A DNA stretch of 64,000 nucleotides from Rhizobium terrae (GCF_003425685.1 NZ_QJKM01000010.1:62001-126000); one strand, 5' to 3'. Counted from the stretch's first letter, positions 8,287-17,465 are shown. Translations and numbers: made by a program. Notes: a model not told the origin generated them from the letters alone.

Positions 8287-10140
8287 TTATCTAATGTCAG
8301 CCGGAATAAAGCCGCCCGTCTGGTGTTTCCACAGCCGGGCAAACAACCCGTCCTGCTCGATCAGTTCTTCCGGCCTGCCCTCCTCCACGATGCGACCGTG
8401 ATCGAGCACGACGATCCTGTCCATCCTGGCAATGGTCGACAGGCGGTGGGCGATGGCGATCACCGTCTTTCCCTCCATCACCAGGTTGAGCTTTTCCTGG
8501 ATGGCGGCTTCGGATTCACTGTCCAGCGCCGAGGTCGCCTCGTCGAGCACCAGGATCGGCGCATCCTTCAGGAGCACGCGGGCGATGGCCACCCGCTGGC
8601 GCTGACCGCCGGACAGTTTGATGCCGCGATCGCCGACGAAGGCGTCATAGCCCTTGCGGCCCTCGCTGTCGGCAAGATCGGCGATGAAGCCATCGGCGCT
8701 CGCTATCTTCGTCACCCTTTCAATCTCTTCCTGCGTCGCCTCCGGCCGTCCGTAGCGGATATTGTCACCGACAGAACGGTGCAGCAGAGCAACGTCCTGG
8801 GCAATAACGCCTATGGCGCGGCGCAGGCTTGACTGGGTAACGGCCCGGATATCCTGCCCGTCGATCAGGATCGCGCCGTCCTTGATATCGTAGAAGCGCA
8901 GGAGCAGGTTTGCGAGCGTCGTCTTGCCCGCGCCGGATAGGCCGACGAGGCCTACCTTCTCGCCGGGCCGCACCGTTAGCGACAGGGCGTCGATCACCGG
9001 CTTGCCTGATTTGTAGGCGAAGCAGACATTCTCGAACCTGATCTCGCCCCGCTGTACGACAAGTTCGTCCGCATCCGGCTGGTCGGTGATCGTCGGCGGT
9101 GTCGTCATGACGGGCATGGCGTCCTTGATCGTGCCGATTGCCTGGAAGATCTGTTGGCCCATCTGCAGGAATGTAAATGTGTGACCGGAGAGACGGCTGA
9201 GGACATAGACGGCGGCTGTGAACTCGCCGATTGTGACGAAGCCATCGACGAGACCGGTAAAGCCGATCGACAGAATTGCCAGCCAGTGCATCATGTTGAG
9301 CACGACCACTATGACCTCGGCGGTACGATAGATACGCTGTTCGCTCTGCTGCGCCTCGATCGCCTTGCCGATTATTCCTTTGATAGCGCCGGCCTCGCTG
9401 TCTTCCGCTGCGAATTGTTTGACCATCTGCATGTTGGCGTAGAGATCGGTGATGGCGCCGGAAATCAGACTGCGGCGCTTGGCGGAGCGGCGTGAGCGCT
9501 CGGTAAAGACGGGCGCGAGCCTCACGGCGAGCAGTACGTTGAGCGTGATCCAAATGATGGGCGGCAGGGCAAGCTGCCAGGAGAGCGTACTCAGAAGGAT
9601 GATGGAGCCGACCATCTGCATGATAAAGCGGGGGATGGACTGGAAGGCCGAAATGACCTGCTGCTGCACGGCTGACGCCACCTGCTGTAGACGCGAGGCG
9701 ACCTGGCCTGCATAGAGATCGTGGAAGAAGGCCAGGTCCTGCCGCTCCACCGCCCTGTGGCCCTGCCATTGAATGGCGGCCGGCATGCCAATGCCAAGCG
9801 TATGCGAGTTCAGCGTATTGACGAGGAAAGAGGCAATTGGAATGGCGGGGAAGAGCATAAGGCCGAGGAAAGTCAGCAGCAGCCATTCATTGTGCAGGAA
9901 AGCGCGGGCGCCCTGCTGCGTTACGCCATCAACAATGACGGACAATCCCCAAACGATCGTTAGATTCATGGCCTCGATCGCCATGGTGGAAACAGCGAGT
10001 GCAATCAGGATGCCGGGAAACATCAGGATGAAGTGCAGGAGAACGGCGACCGATCCGTTCGACGGCAATGGCTTGTAGGGAATGTCAAGCGGTCGGATTA
10101 ATGTTTCAAAAGGACGGTAGATCGCATCTGAAATCGACAT
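8287..10140 (-). CDS. ABC transporter, fused permease and ATP-binding protein (exporter half-transporter)
   Basis: The 617-residue protein has an N-terminal six-helix exporter membrane domain (about residues 30-330) and a C-terminal nucleotide-binding domain. The ATPase motifs are complete: Walker A GLSGAGKT (Lys406), signature LSGGQRQR, Walker B ILVLDEATSALD and the switch histidine in AIAHRLST. The protein should homodimerise in the inner membrane and export a lipid, peptide or drug-like molecule; the substrate cannot be told from sequence. The fold is of the MsbA/LmrA type. The gene stands alone: its neighbours are unrelated, and the divergent upstream gap contains no partner gene. The start ATG at 10140 is the only sensible one for the conserved N terminus. 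Confidence 0.93.
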   Translation of the reverse strand: MSISDAIYRPFETLIRPLDIPYKPLPSNGSVAVLLHFILMFPGILIALAVSTMAIEAMNLTIVWGLSVIVDGVTQQGARAFLHNEWLLLTFLGLMLFPAIPIASFLVNTLNSHTLGIGMPAAIQWQGHRAVERQDLAFFHDLYAGQVASRLQQVASAVQQQVISAFQSIPRFIMQMVGSIILLSTLSWQLALPPIIWITLNVLLAVRLAPVFTERSRRSAKRRSLISGAITDLYANMQMVKQFAAEDSEAGAIKGIIGKAIEAQQSEQRIYRTAEVIVVVLNMMHWLAILSIGFTGLVDGFVTIGEFTAAVYVLSRLSGHTFTFLQMGQQIFQAIGTIKDAMPVMTTPPTITDQPDADELVVQRGEIRFENVCFAYKSGKPVIDALSLTVRPGEKVGLVGLSGAGKTTLANLLLRFYDIKDGAILIDGQDIRAVTQSSLRRAIGVIAQDVALLHRSVGDNIRYGRPEATQEEIERVTKIASADGFIADLADSEGRKGYDAFVGDRGIKLSGGQRQRVAIARVLLKDAPILVLDEATSALDSESEAAIQEKLNLVMEGKTVIAIAHRLSTIARMDRIVVLDHGRIVEEGRPEELIEQDGLFARLWKHQTGGFIPADIR

Positions 10141-10653
10141 AGTTGCTCAAACTCTCTGATAGAAAAATGGGTACGACTCGACCTAGGGGCGAGATCAGCT
10201 TTCGGCAATAGGCCGAGCTAGCGATGACGGCAGATGTAAGCAACTTCTGCGGCGGCATGACTGCGGACTTGCCGCCGAGGCGTAGGCCAAACACCAGCCG
10301 AGACCGCGAACCCAACATAGCTCTGCCGGCACCTCATCATTGCGGTACAGCCGCGTCATCGTTCAAAAGCGACACTCGTTTTCCGATTTATGAACTGCTT
10401 TACGGGCCAGCAGAGAGGTTTAGATGCGCAGATGGCACTGTCGTCGAAGCGATGAGCGCCGTTATGCAGACCGCAAGCCCCGAAATGAGACCAAGGTCCC
10501 CGCCCCGCTCCGACCTTGGTCCCGAAAACGGGCTCTTTGGTCCTAGCCCCATGGATTTATAGGGGCTGTTGCGTCAGATTGTCATGACACTCGAAGCAGG
10601 ACAGTCGGCGCGTCCGCCGACTTTCGCAAGGCCAACGGAGGAGATCGGCGAAC
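10141..10653. other. 513-base intergenic region between divergent genes
   Basis: No convincing gene is present; the open frames here lack ribosome-binding sites and coding character. The clearest structure is a 10-base inverted repeat, GACCAAGGTC (10489-10498) with GACCTTGGTC (10512-10521), and a 13-base spacer. It lies about 130 bases upstream of the secreted Gly/Asn-rich protein and could be an operator or a hairpin. Confidence 0.5.
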
Positions 10654-11283
10654 ATGAACAAGGTCCTCAGGAACGGAATTGTCGTCCTGGCGCTCGCGGC
10701 GGTGGCGGTGGGCGGAGGTGTCACCGGATTTTCCGAACCCGCCTTTGCCAAGGGAGGCAATGGTGGCGGTAATGGTGGTGGAAACGGCGGCGGCGGTGGC
10801 AATGGCGGGGGCCGCGACAAGGCCGCGGACCGTGGCCCCACCAATCAGGGTCATTCGGGCAAGAGCCGCTCGGCAACAACCAGTCTCGGCTCGGCTAAGG
10901 AGCGGGCCAGGAGGGATCCCGGCCGGCAGGTCGCGAAGGCCGTGCCTGCGCAGAAGGCCAGGCCGCCGGCCTCGGAATTGGCCGGCCTCAACTCCCTGAA
11001 GCGCAATTACCACGCCTATCTCAACAGCAACGATCCGAGGATGGCGTCACTTTCGGCCTATGTGACAGGCTATGCGCAATACGAACTGAAGAACGGCATC
11101 GAGCCCGCCGTTACGGATCCCGAACTCGGCGAAGCGGCTCTGCGCGAGGCGTTGCAGGATTTCGCAGGCACCCCCGTCACCGACGAAGCCTTGGGATGGG
11201 CAAAGAGCACGCTGGGCGTCGGTCCGGCGGTCGGCAAGATCGATCAGGTCCGCGACCAACTCGATACAGAGACCACCCGCTGA
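10654..11283 (+). CDS. Secreted protein with Gly/Asn-rich low-complexity segment
   Basis: The 209-residue product has an N-terminal signal peptide ending near AFA-K (residue 32). This is followed by a low-complexity GGNGGGNGGG stretch (residues 34-54) and a basic linker. The C-terminal domain of about 100 residues contains LAGLNSLKRNYHAYLN, MASLSAYVTGYAQYEL and EAALREALQDFAGTPVTDEALGWA. The C-terminal part looks like a small helical domain seen in secreted rhizobial proteins of unknown function. The ATG is preceded by GGAGATCGGCGAAC. The gene is monocistronic and ends at a very strong terminator. No enzymatic motif is visible. Confidence 0.82.
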   Translation: MNKVLRNGIVVLALAAVAVGGGVTGFSEPAFAKGGNGGGNGGGNGGGGGNGGGRDKAADRGPTNQGHSGKSRSATTSLGSAKERARRDPGRQVAKAVPAQKARPPASELAGLNSLKRNYHAYLNSNDPRMASLSAYVTGYAQYELKNGIEPAVTDPELGEAALREALQDFAGTPVTDEALGWAKSTLGVGPAVGKIDQVRDQLDTETTR

Positions 11284-11298
11284 GACTAGCCGTCAAAG

Positions 11299-11337
11299 GC
11301 AAAGCGCCGCGCGCCATTCCGGCGCGCGGCGCTTTGC
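11299..11337. terminator. Perfect 17-bp hairpin between convergent genes
   Basis: The arm GCAAAGCGCCGCGCGCC (11299-11315) pairs without mismatch with 11321-11337 around a five-base loop (ATTCC). It sits 16 bases past the upstream stop codon and 60 bases before the end of the convergent outer-membrane gene. The symmetrical stem could terminate transcription from both sides, although the T tract is weak on both strands. Confidence 0.8.
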
Positions 11338-11396
11338 TATTCCTTACCCCCAAGGACCGCGCCATCGCCTCCGGCGGGGTCAAGACTGCTTTCATC

Positions 11397-12032
11397 CTAG
11401 AACTTGTAATTCACCCCGGCCTTGAGCGTCTGGTCGACCACGTCGCTTTTCGAGGTGACGCCGGCGGTCGTGCTGCGGACGTCGTTGGTCATGGTGTAGT
11501 TGTATTCGAAGCGGGCCGAGAGGTTGTCGGTGAGCTTCTGTTCCACACCGGCGCCGACCACCCAGCCGGGTTTCCAGCCGTCCGGGCCGGATGTGCCGCT
11601 CTTGTCGCCGAAACTTGTCAGCGCCACGCCGGCGGTGCCGTAGACGAGGGTCTGGTTGAAGCCGACGCCGGCCTTGGCCTTGGCGGCGACGCGGCCCTGT
11701 TCCTTGATCTTGCCGCCCGGCACGCGGCTTTCGACGTTGCCGAGATGCGAGGCTTCGATTTCCGCGCCGACGACGCCGGAATCGAGGTCCATGTTATAGC
11801 CGCCGTGAACGCCGAGAACGAGGCCCTTGTCGCCATCGAACGGGTTCAGCTTGCGCGACGCCATGCCGAGATCGGCACCGACATAGGCGCCGCCCCAGCC
11901 CGCCTTCGGCGCGCCAGCCGGCTCGTTATAGGACGGCGGTTCGGAATAGGGGGCAAGGTCTGCTGCCAGGACCGGCGTGGCGAAAAATGCGGCGGCGATC
12001 GCCAGCGCGAAGGGCGTCTTCATCATGGTCAT
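11397..12032 (-). CDS. Outer membrane beta-barrel protein, Omp25/RopB-like
   Basis: The 211-residue protein has a signal peptide (MTMMKTPFALAIAAAFFATPVLA) and then the proline-rich start ADLAPYSEPPSYNEPAG common to this family. The rest is an eight-stranded barrel pattern (WGGAYVGADLGMA, GVHGGYNMDL, VGAEIEASHLG, NLSARFEYNYTM). It ends with a terminal phenylalanine (LKAGVNYKF), the outer-membrane insertion signal. The family is abundant in Rhizobiales envelopes (Omp25/Omp31 in Brucella, RopB in Rhizobium) and helps stabilise the outer membrane. The ATG at 12032 has GGAG six bases upstream, favouring it over the second Met. A long leader precedes it. Confidence 0.9.
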   Translation of the reverse strand: MTMMKTPFALAIAAAFFATPVLAADLAPYSEPPSYNEPAGAPKAGWGGAYVGADLGMASRKLNPFDGDKGLVLGVHGGYNMDLDSGVVGAEIEASHLGNVESRVPGGKIKEQGRVAAKAKAGVGFNQTLVYGTAGVALTSFGDKSGTSGPDGWKPGWVVGAGVEQKLTDNLSARFEYNYTMTNDVRSTTAGVTSKSDVVDQTLKAGVNYKF

Positions 12033-12953
12033 GCTTTACTCCGTACAAAGCCCGCATCCGACGGAACGCAGGCGGTCACTCAAGGTTACAAACCGCTCGG
12101 CATCGTAACACCCCGCAGAGCCCTTCATGCCCGACGCCAGCATGACACCATCAATTTTCACGAATCTATAAATACTCTCTTAACCTCCCGCCTCCGCCTT
12201 GCGGGTTCATCGATCAACAAGTGTAACAAGACCGAGAGAGGCCCTCCGGGCGGAGACGTTTGCCTCACGCTCGCATACGCAATCCAAGACTTACGAGAAT
12301 TTTCGTCCCCCTTCATCCCCACCCTTCGCCCCCTGCCTACACTGTGCACTTCCCGTTTCGGATACACCGGAAGGCGTTTCGGCGAGGCTGGGCCGGCGCG
12401 GTACAGGAGGATAGGACGCAAAGCCTCCTGCATCATCGGGTCCGCGGAACACGGTTCTCCTCCGGCGATGGGGCGAACGGGAAGCAGTCGGACCGACTTC
12501 CTCCTCGTAGCTCATGATGAAGCGCCAGGCGTGCCTGTGCGGCATTGGAGGATGACGGGAACGCGCCATGCGGCGTCCGGGGGCTTTACCAAAACCCTGC
12601 CGCGTAGCGCAGGTGGAAGATCGTGGCGCCCGGCCAATCGTGACCCGACGAGGCATGGGCGGCCGGAGAGATGCCGGTTTGAGGACGAACGGTTCTTTTC
12701 GAAACGCCGTGCCATCCTCCCCACACCCCCGCCGTCGCAGAAGAACCGAAGTCGCGGATAAAAACCACCGAACGAGGCGCTGAGAGGTGTCACTTATTAC
12801 CTAACTACGAGGCAGCTTTCAGCGCCCCGTCCGACCCTCGGGTTAAACCCGGGGGCATGGACAACGAAAGACCCCTTCGTCCTCCTCGGGAGGGCGAAGC
12901 GAAAACCGGGGATCGCCAAGGGAGGAGTGTGTCCGGTGAACGCGTGGAAGCCT
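12033..12953. other. 921-base stretch without a supported gene
   Basis: This contains the leader and promoter region of the outer membrane gene (about 12033-12250, including an AT-rich patch at 12160-12182). About 600 further bases have no frame with coding character, ribosome-binding site or family signature. Near the methyltransferase end there is an 11-base-pair hairpin with one wobble (12875-12885 with 12889-12899), which may end that transcript. Overlapping open frames on both strands look like chance openness in GC-rich DNA. Confidence 0.55.
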
Positions 12954-13739
12954 CTATCCCTTGCCGGCCCGGACATGCAGGAAGATCGGCGCGACACGCG
13001 TATCGGCGACCACCGGCTCGGCACGCGCCACCTCGACCGACGCCATAGGTTCGCCGAAAGCCTGGATCGTCAGTCCCGCCTCGACGACCATCGAAACCCA
13101 TGTGGTCAGCGTGCGATGGAAGCGCGGGATCGAAAACGGCGTCAGCTTCAACCGTTCCTCGGCCGGGATTTCCGAAAACAGCCAGCGTTCGATCCGTCCG
13201 TCGCTCTCGTCGAAATAATCGGAGATCTGCACGGCGACCGCCTCGCCCGTCTCGTCGCGGATGTTCTTGCGGGTCGGCGGCACGAAGCACGGATGCAGGA
13301 TGGAGAACTGCAGGAAGCCGCCGGGTTTCAGGACACGATGAACCTCCTTCAGCACGCCGCGCTGGTCGGCCATGTCCATCATCGACATGAAGGCGGTGAC
13401 GAAATCGAAACTCGCATCGGGAAAATCGATCGTCAGGCCGTCGCCGAGCACGTAATCGATGCCGAGCGGATCCTTGGCCTCGGTCTCGCCGGCAAAGCGC
13501 AGGAATGTCGGGGCGATGTCGAGGCCCGTCATCCGCGCCCCGAGCCGGGCGACGGCGCGGGTATTCGTCCCCTCGCCGCAGCCGAGATCGAGGCCTTTCA
13601 GCCCGGCAACCGGCGGCAGCATGGCGAGGAAGGCGGGCGTATTCAGCGCGTCCCGGTATTTGTCGTAACCGGCCCTCGAATAGATCGTCCAGGTCTCGGC
13701 ATTGCCTTCCCAATGGGCGGCGACAGTCTTCGCGTCCAT
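12954..13739 (-). CDS. Class I SAM-dependent methyltransferase
   Basis: The 261-residue protein has the Rossmann-fold methyltransferase motif I LDLGCGEGTNT (residues 50-60). The acidic motif II residue is in MTGLDIA, motif III-like in LGDGLTIDFPDASFDFV, and the conserved VLKPGGFLQF strand follows. These bind S-adenosylmethionine; the acceptor substrate is unknown. The most similar architecture is the UbiE/Methyltransf_11 group acting on small molecules. I chose the ATG at 13739 because GGAGGACGAAC precedes it; the open frame extends upstream without a ribosome-binding site. It lies downstream of ftsZ2 on the same strand, but a terminator separates them, so it is probably transcribed alone. 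Confidence 0.88.
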   Translation of the reverse strand: MDAKTVAAHWEGNAETWTIYSRAGYDKYRDALNTPAFLAMLPPVAGLKGLDLGCGEGTNTRAVARLGARMTGLDIAPTFLRFAGETEAKDPLGIDYVLGDGLTIDFPDASFDFVTAFMSMMDMADQRGVLKEVHRVLKPGGFLQFSILHPCFVPPTRKNIRDETGEAVAVQISDYFDESDGRIERWLFSEIPAEERLKLTPFSIPRFHRTLTTWVSMVVEAGLTIQAFGEPMASVEVARAEPVVADTRVAPIFLHVRAGKG

Positions 13740-13806
13740 GTTCGTCCTCCGGCTCGTCGTGAATGGGCCGCGACCTATACCGGCGGAGAATGACAATGAA
13801 AAGACG

Positions 13807-13842
13807 GAAAACGCCCTTCGGGGCGGAACCTCCAAAGGGCGT
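13807..13842 (-). terminator. Intrinsic terminator after ftsZ2
   Basis: On the minus strand, ACGCCCTT and AAGGGCGT form an eight-base-pair stem (13835-13842 with 13811-13818), followed by TTTTCCGTCTTTT. It lies about 40 bases past the ftsZ2 stop codon. Confidence 0.8.
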
Positions 13843-13879
13843 CGATCCGGTCGCGCCGGACGATCGAAGGACGGGCGGC

Positions 13880-14905
13880 CTATTGCAGAGTGCGCGGCAC
13901 CGGCTGGGCGCCGGCCGGCGTGCCGGGGGCGGCGACCGCATCGCCACCGTCGAGGCCGGTCGCCACCACCGAGACGCGGAACTTGCCATCGAGATTGCGG
14001 TCGAAGATGGCGCCGACGACGATATCGGCATCGTCCATCACCTCGTCGCGAATGCGGCTCGCCGCCTCGTCCACCTCGAACAGGGTCATGTCGGAACCGC
14101 CGGAAATCGAGATCAGAACGCCCTTGGCGCCCTTCATCGAGATGTCGTCGAGCAGCGGGTTGGCGATCGCGGCTTCCGCGGCCATCAGCGCGCGGCCATC
14201 GCCGGAGGCTTCGCCGGTGCCCATCATCGCCCGGCCCATGCCCTTCATCACCGATTTGACGTCGGCGAAATCAAGGTTGATGAGGCCTTCCTTGACGATC
14301 AGGTCGGTAATGCAGCCGACCCCGGCAAACAGCACCTTGTCGGCGGTCATGAAGGCGTCGGCGAAGGTCGTCTTGGCGTCGGCGATGCGGAAGAGGTTCT
14401 GGTTGGGGATGACGATGACCGTATCGGCGGCGCGGCGCAGTTCCTCGATGCCGGCGTCCGCCGTCTTCATGCGGCGATTGCCCTCGAAGGTGAATGGTTT
14501 GGTGACGACGCCCACCGTCAGGATGCCGGCATTGCGGGCCGCCTGGGCGATGATCGGGGCGGCGCCCGTTCCCGTGCCGCCGCCCATGCCGGCGGTGACG
14601 AAACACATGTGCGAGCCCGAAAGATGGTCCATGATCTCGTCGATCGATTCCTCCGCCGCAGCCCGGCCGATCTCCGGCAGCGAGCCGGCGCCGAGGCCCT
14701 CGGTCACATGCGCGCCGAGCTGGATGCGGCGCGAGGCCTTGGAGGTGGCCAGCACCTGCGCGTCCGTGTTGGCGGCGATGAAATCGACACCTTCCAGGTT
14801 TTCGGCAATCATGTTGTTGATCGCGTTGCCGCCGCCGCCGCCGACGCCGATCACGGTGATCTTCGGCCGCATTTCGGTGATCTGGTATTTCTTGCCGTCC
14901 GTCAT
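13880..14905 (-). CDS. ftsZ2: FtsZ-family GTPase lacking the C-terminal tail (FtsZ2 type)
   Basis: This 341-residue protein carries the tubulin/FtsZ GTP-binding core: VIGVGGGGGNAINNM (residues 18-32), the signature GGGTGTGAAP (108-117) and the synergy loop INLDFADVKSVM. It ends shortly after the globular domain (GLDGGDAVAAPG...). The long linker and the conserved C-terminal peptide that docks FtsA and other partners are absent. Sinorhizobium meliloti carries such a second, shortened FtsZ (FtsZ2) beside the essential one. No ftsA or ftsQ is adjacent, which also fits a secondary paralog. The ATG follows AAGGAGACGACG. It may modulate division or be dispensable; GTPase activity is predicted from intact motifs. 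Confidence 0.93.
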   Translation of the reverse strand: MTDGKKYQITEMRPKITVIGVGGGGGNAINNMIAENLEGVDFIAANTDAQVLATSKASRRIQLGAHVTEGLGAGSLPEIGRAAAEESIDEIMDHLSGSHMCFVTAGMGGGTGTGAAPIIAQAARNAGILTVGVVTKPFTFEGNRRMKTADAGIEELRRAADTVIVIPNQNLFRIADAKTTFADAFMTADKVLFAGVGCITDLIVKEGLINLDFADVKSVMKGMGRAMMGTGEASGDGRALMAAEAAIANPLLDDISMKGAKGVLISISGGSDMTLFEVDEAASRIRDEVMDDADIVVGAIFDRNLDGKFRVSVVATGLDGGDAVAAPGTPAGAQPVPRTLQ

Positions 14906-15124
14906 CGTCGTCTCCTTGGCATCGGCTGCCGCCGTCGGGCAAGGCCAGCGGCCGCCCGAATCATTTTTATTTTAGCTAGGCAACAAGGCAGACGCTTGGC
15001 GAAAGAACAAGCTCCATGACGATGAAAGGCGGCCGGCTAAATTTTCCACAGGTTGCACGGAACCTTTTTGCCTCACAACTATTGTGGGGATTCGATCACA
15101 AAAGAGAGAGGAGCACTGCGTATC

Positions 15125-15343
15125 ATGCCTACGACTGCTGCACGCGCGTCCGTCGCTTCGCCGGAGGAACATATCCTCACCGTCCAGGAGGCACTCGAAC
15201 CGCTCTTCCTGGCGCTGGAAGAGGAAGCGGAAGTGAAGATGATCGCCGCCGCCGTCAAGGCCGGCTGGTCGGTCGCGGATGCCGTCGCCGCCATCGATGA
15301 ACTGCGGCGCAACGAGCTTCTTCCCGGAAGGCTCACCCACTGA
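15125..15343 (+). CDS. Small conserved-looking protein, 72 residues, unknown function
   Basis: The ATG at 15125 follows AGAGAGGAGCACTGCGTATC. The product is acidic and helical (HILTVQEALEPLFLALEEEAE, then MIAAAVKAGWSVADAVAAIDELRR) with no membrane segment or signal peptide. The pattern of two amphipathic helices suggests a small regulatory or scaffold protein. It lies divergently from ftsZ2 and 80 bases before the PanE-like gene on the same strand, so it may share a transcript with that gene. I do not recognise the family. Confidence 0.65.
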   Translation: MPTTAARASVASPEEHILTVQEALEPLFLALEEEAEVKMIAAAVKAGWSVADAVAAIDELRRNELLPGRLTH

Positions 15344-15423
15344 TCCATGACAAAAAGTCGTTCGCCTGACCGGTCCACATGCCCTAAGTCTACCGCACTG
15401 CACAGGAGCGGAGACAGGAGACT

Positions 15424-16425
15424 ATGACGATCAGGGATATCTGCATCTATGGCGCAGGCGCGCTCGGCGGCGCGTTTGCGGCGAAGATTGCCAACGGACT
15501 CGGCGAAGATGCGACGGTTTCGGTCGTGGCGCGCGGCGCGCATCTGGCGGCGATCCGCGAAAAGGGCCTCACCATCGTCACGCCGGGGCATGAAGCGCCG
15601 CTCGACGTGCAGGTGGCGGCGACCGGCGATCCTCGCGAACTGCCCGCGCAGGACCTCGTCATCACCGGCCTCAAGGGCCATCAGCTTGCCGATGCGGCCG
15701 AGGGCCTTGCCCGCCTGCTGAAGCCAAGCACGCGCGTCATCAACATCCTGAACGGCATTCCGTGGTGGTATTTCCACCGGGACCAGACGAGCGGCCACGC
15801 GGAACGGCAGCTTCCCGAACTCGATCCGCAAGGCAAGCTCTGGTCGCTCGTCGGTCCGCAACGGGTGATCGGCTGCGTCGCCTATCAGGGCGCGGAGGTC
15901 ATCGAGCCCGGCACCGTGCAGCTCAACGGCGAGGGCCGCTTCCACCTCGGCGAACCTTCGGGCGAGATGTCGGCCGATCTCGCGGCAATTTCGGAACTGC
16001 TCGGCCGCGCCGATATCACCATCCTGCCGACCGATCGTATCCGTGATGCGATCTGGACCAAGCTGATGGGCAATGCGGCCTACAATCCGATCAGCGCGCT
16101 GACCCGCGCTCTCATGGACAACATGATGGAAAACCGTGCCGTCGCCGCCCAGGTGGCCAAGGTCATGGGGGAAACCAAGGCGGTCGGCGAGGCGCTCGGC
16201 GCCGTGTTCAAGGAGGACGTCGATGCCCAGATCAACCGTGCCGGCGGGTTCGGCCCGGTGCGGACCTCGATGCTGCAGGACCTATTGGCCGGCAAGGCGC
16301 TGGAGATCATCCCGCTCACCGGCATGGTGGTGACGCTCGGCAAACTGACCGGCGTGCCGACTCCGACCTGCGAAACCGTGCTGGCGCTCACGACCCAGCT
16401 CGACCGCGAGAACCTCAGAAAATGA
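15424..16425 (+). CDS. 2-dehydropantoate 2-reductase family protein (ApbA/PanE)
   Basis: The 333-residue protein has the N-terminal dinucleotide-binding motif IYGAGALGGAF (residues 8-18). The C-terminal domain has the catalytic pair Lys213 and Asn217 in WTKLMGNAAYNPIS, spaced as in known ketopantoate reductases. The founding enzyme reduces ketopantoate with NADPH in pantothenate synthesis, but many bacteria carry several paralogs acting on other 2-keto acids. The insertion NGIPWWYFHRD is typical of one such paralog group. The context (small unknown protein, hydrolase) does not decide the substrate, so I withhold the symbol panE. The ATG has GACAGGAG upstream. Confidence 0.88.
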   Translation: MTIRDICIYGAGALGGAFAAKIANGLGEDATVSVVARGAHLAAIREKGLTIVTPGHEAPLDVQVAATGDPRELPAQDLVITGLKGHQLADAAEGLARLLKPSTRVINILNGIPWWYFHRDQTSGHAERQLPELDPQGKLWSLVGPQRVIGCVAYQGAEVIEPGTVQLNGEGRFHLGEPSGEMSADLAAISELLGRADITILPTDRIRDAIWTKLMGNAAYNPISALTRALMDNMMENRAVAAQVAKVMGETKAVGEALGAVFKEDVDAQINRAGGFGPVRTSMLQDLLAGKALEIIPLTGMVVTLGKLTGVPTPTCETVLALTTQLDRENLRK

Positions 16426-16479
16426 ATCATCAATCTCTAAATTAGAGTCCGAAAAACCAAACAAGCTCTTGAAATGAAT

Positions 16480-16509
16480 GGGAGGCCACCCCTTCGATGG
16501 CGGCCTCCC
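16480..16509. terminator. Hairpin between convergent reductase and hydrolase genes
   Basis: GGGAGGCC (16480-16487) pairs with GGCCTCCC (16502-16509) in the 98-base gap between two convergent genes. No long T run follows on either strand, so efficiency is uncertain, but position and symmetry fit a shared terminator. Confidence 0.55.
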
Positions 16510-16523
16510 TTCCCGGTGGATCG

Positions 16524-17465
16524 TCAATTCTTCACCTGTCCGGCCCAGTTCGGGGCATTGCTCCTGCCGTCGAGGAAGGGCAATACGGTCGTGACCAGAG
16601 CGGGGGCCGCAAAGGCCTCGTAATGCGTGAGGTCCGGCAGGATCGCCAGGCGGTTCCCGGCCATGTTCTCCCGCATCCATCCGGCATCCTTCAGACCACC
16701 GCCGAGCTTCTGATAGAATTCGACGATATGCTCGGGCCGGATCATGTCGCTGTCGCCGAAGACCAGCATGACCGGCATCTTCAGTTTGCCCACGGCGTCG
16801 GAAAAATCATAGTCGCGGCGCATCAAGTCGCCCATCGCGTCGAGCAGGCGTGGAAACTCGGAAACATCCGGCGCCACCGCCTTGTAGGAGAGGAACATCG
16901 GAGTGTCCTTCATCATGTCGGCAAGGCCGGCGCCGACCGCCTCCTGCTGCGGGATCATTTCCGGGAAGAAGCCGTTCCTGGCATAAGGCGCCGAGGCGAT
17001 GACGAGCCGGCGCACCTTGCCCGGCGCCTGGGCCGCCATCTGCAACGCCACGCCGCCGCCCATCGAATAACCGAGCACGTCGACCTGGGCATAACCAAGT
17101 TCGGAGACGAGCTTGCCCATGTCCGCGCCCATGGCCTCGATCGAGATGGGCCGCTTGCCGAGCGGGGTCCGGCCGTGGCCCTGGAGATCAACCCCGATCA
17201 CCTGGCGATGTTCGGTCAGCGCCGGCAGGATCGGCTGGAACATGTCGATCGAACCGAGGCCGCCATGCAGAAGCAGCAGGGGATCCCCCTTCCCGCGTAT
17301 TTCGTAATAATAGCTGATGCCGCCGGCCTCGACACGTCCCTTCCTGACCGGTTCGGCTCCGGCGGACTGCGGCGCCACGGGCTTCGGCTCCTGCGCTTCG
17401 GCGATGGCGGGAATGACTGCTGCGGCAATGGCCGCAATGAAGGCTGTGACTATCCTGATCGACAT
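16524..17465 (-). CDS. Secreted alpha/beta-fold hydrolase
   Basis: The 313-residue product has a signal peptide (about residues 1-24, ending AIAEA). An alpha/beta hydrolase domain follows: oxyanion-hole LLLLHGGLGS (64-73), VIGVDLQGHGRT, the nucleophile elbow GYSMGGG (Ser134), the acid in VFGDSDMI and the histidine in LPDLTHYEAF. All triad members are present, so an active esterase, lactonase or similar enzyme in the periplasm is expected; the substrate is unknown. The ATG at 17465 was chosen because GGGAGCGACCC precedes it and the signal peptide starts there; the frame extends 17 codons further without support. It is a single-gene unit. Confidence 0.88.
   Translation of the reverse strand: MSIRIVTAFIAAIAAAVIPAIAEAQEPKPVAPQSAGAEPVRKGRVEAGGISYYYEIRGKGDPLLLLHGGLGSIDMFQPILPALTEHRQVIGVDLQGHGRTPLGKRPISIEAMGADMGKLVSELGYAQVDVLGYSMGGGVALQMAAQAPGKVRRLVIASAPYARNGFFPEMIPQQEAVGAGLADMMKDTPMFLSYKAVAPDVSEFPRLLDAMGDLMRRDYDFSDAVGKLKMPVMLVFGDSDMIRPEHIVEFYQKLGGGLKDAGWMRENMAGNRLAILPDLTHYEAFAAPALVTTVLPFLDGRSNAPNWAGQVKN

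Noticed and set aside
10224..10562. 112-codon frame in the gap before the Gly/Asn-rich secreted protein
   Set aside because: No ribosome-binding site, no hydrophobic or domain pattern; probably chance openness.
12158..12793. Several overlapping frames of 60-120 codons on both strands upstream of the outer membrane gene
   Set aside because: They overlap one another without coding character, arginine/proline-rich composition typical of non-coding high-GC DNA.
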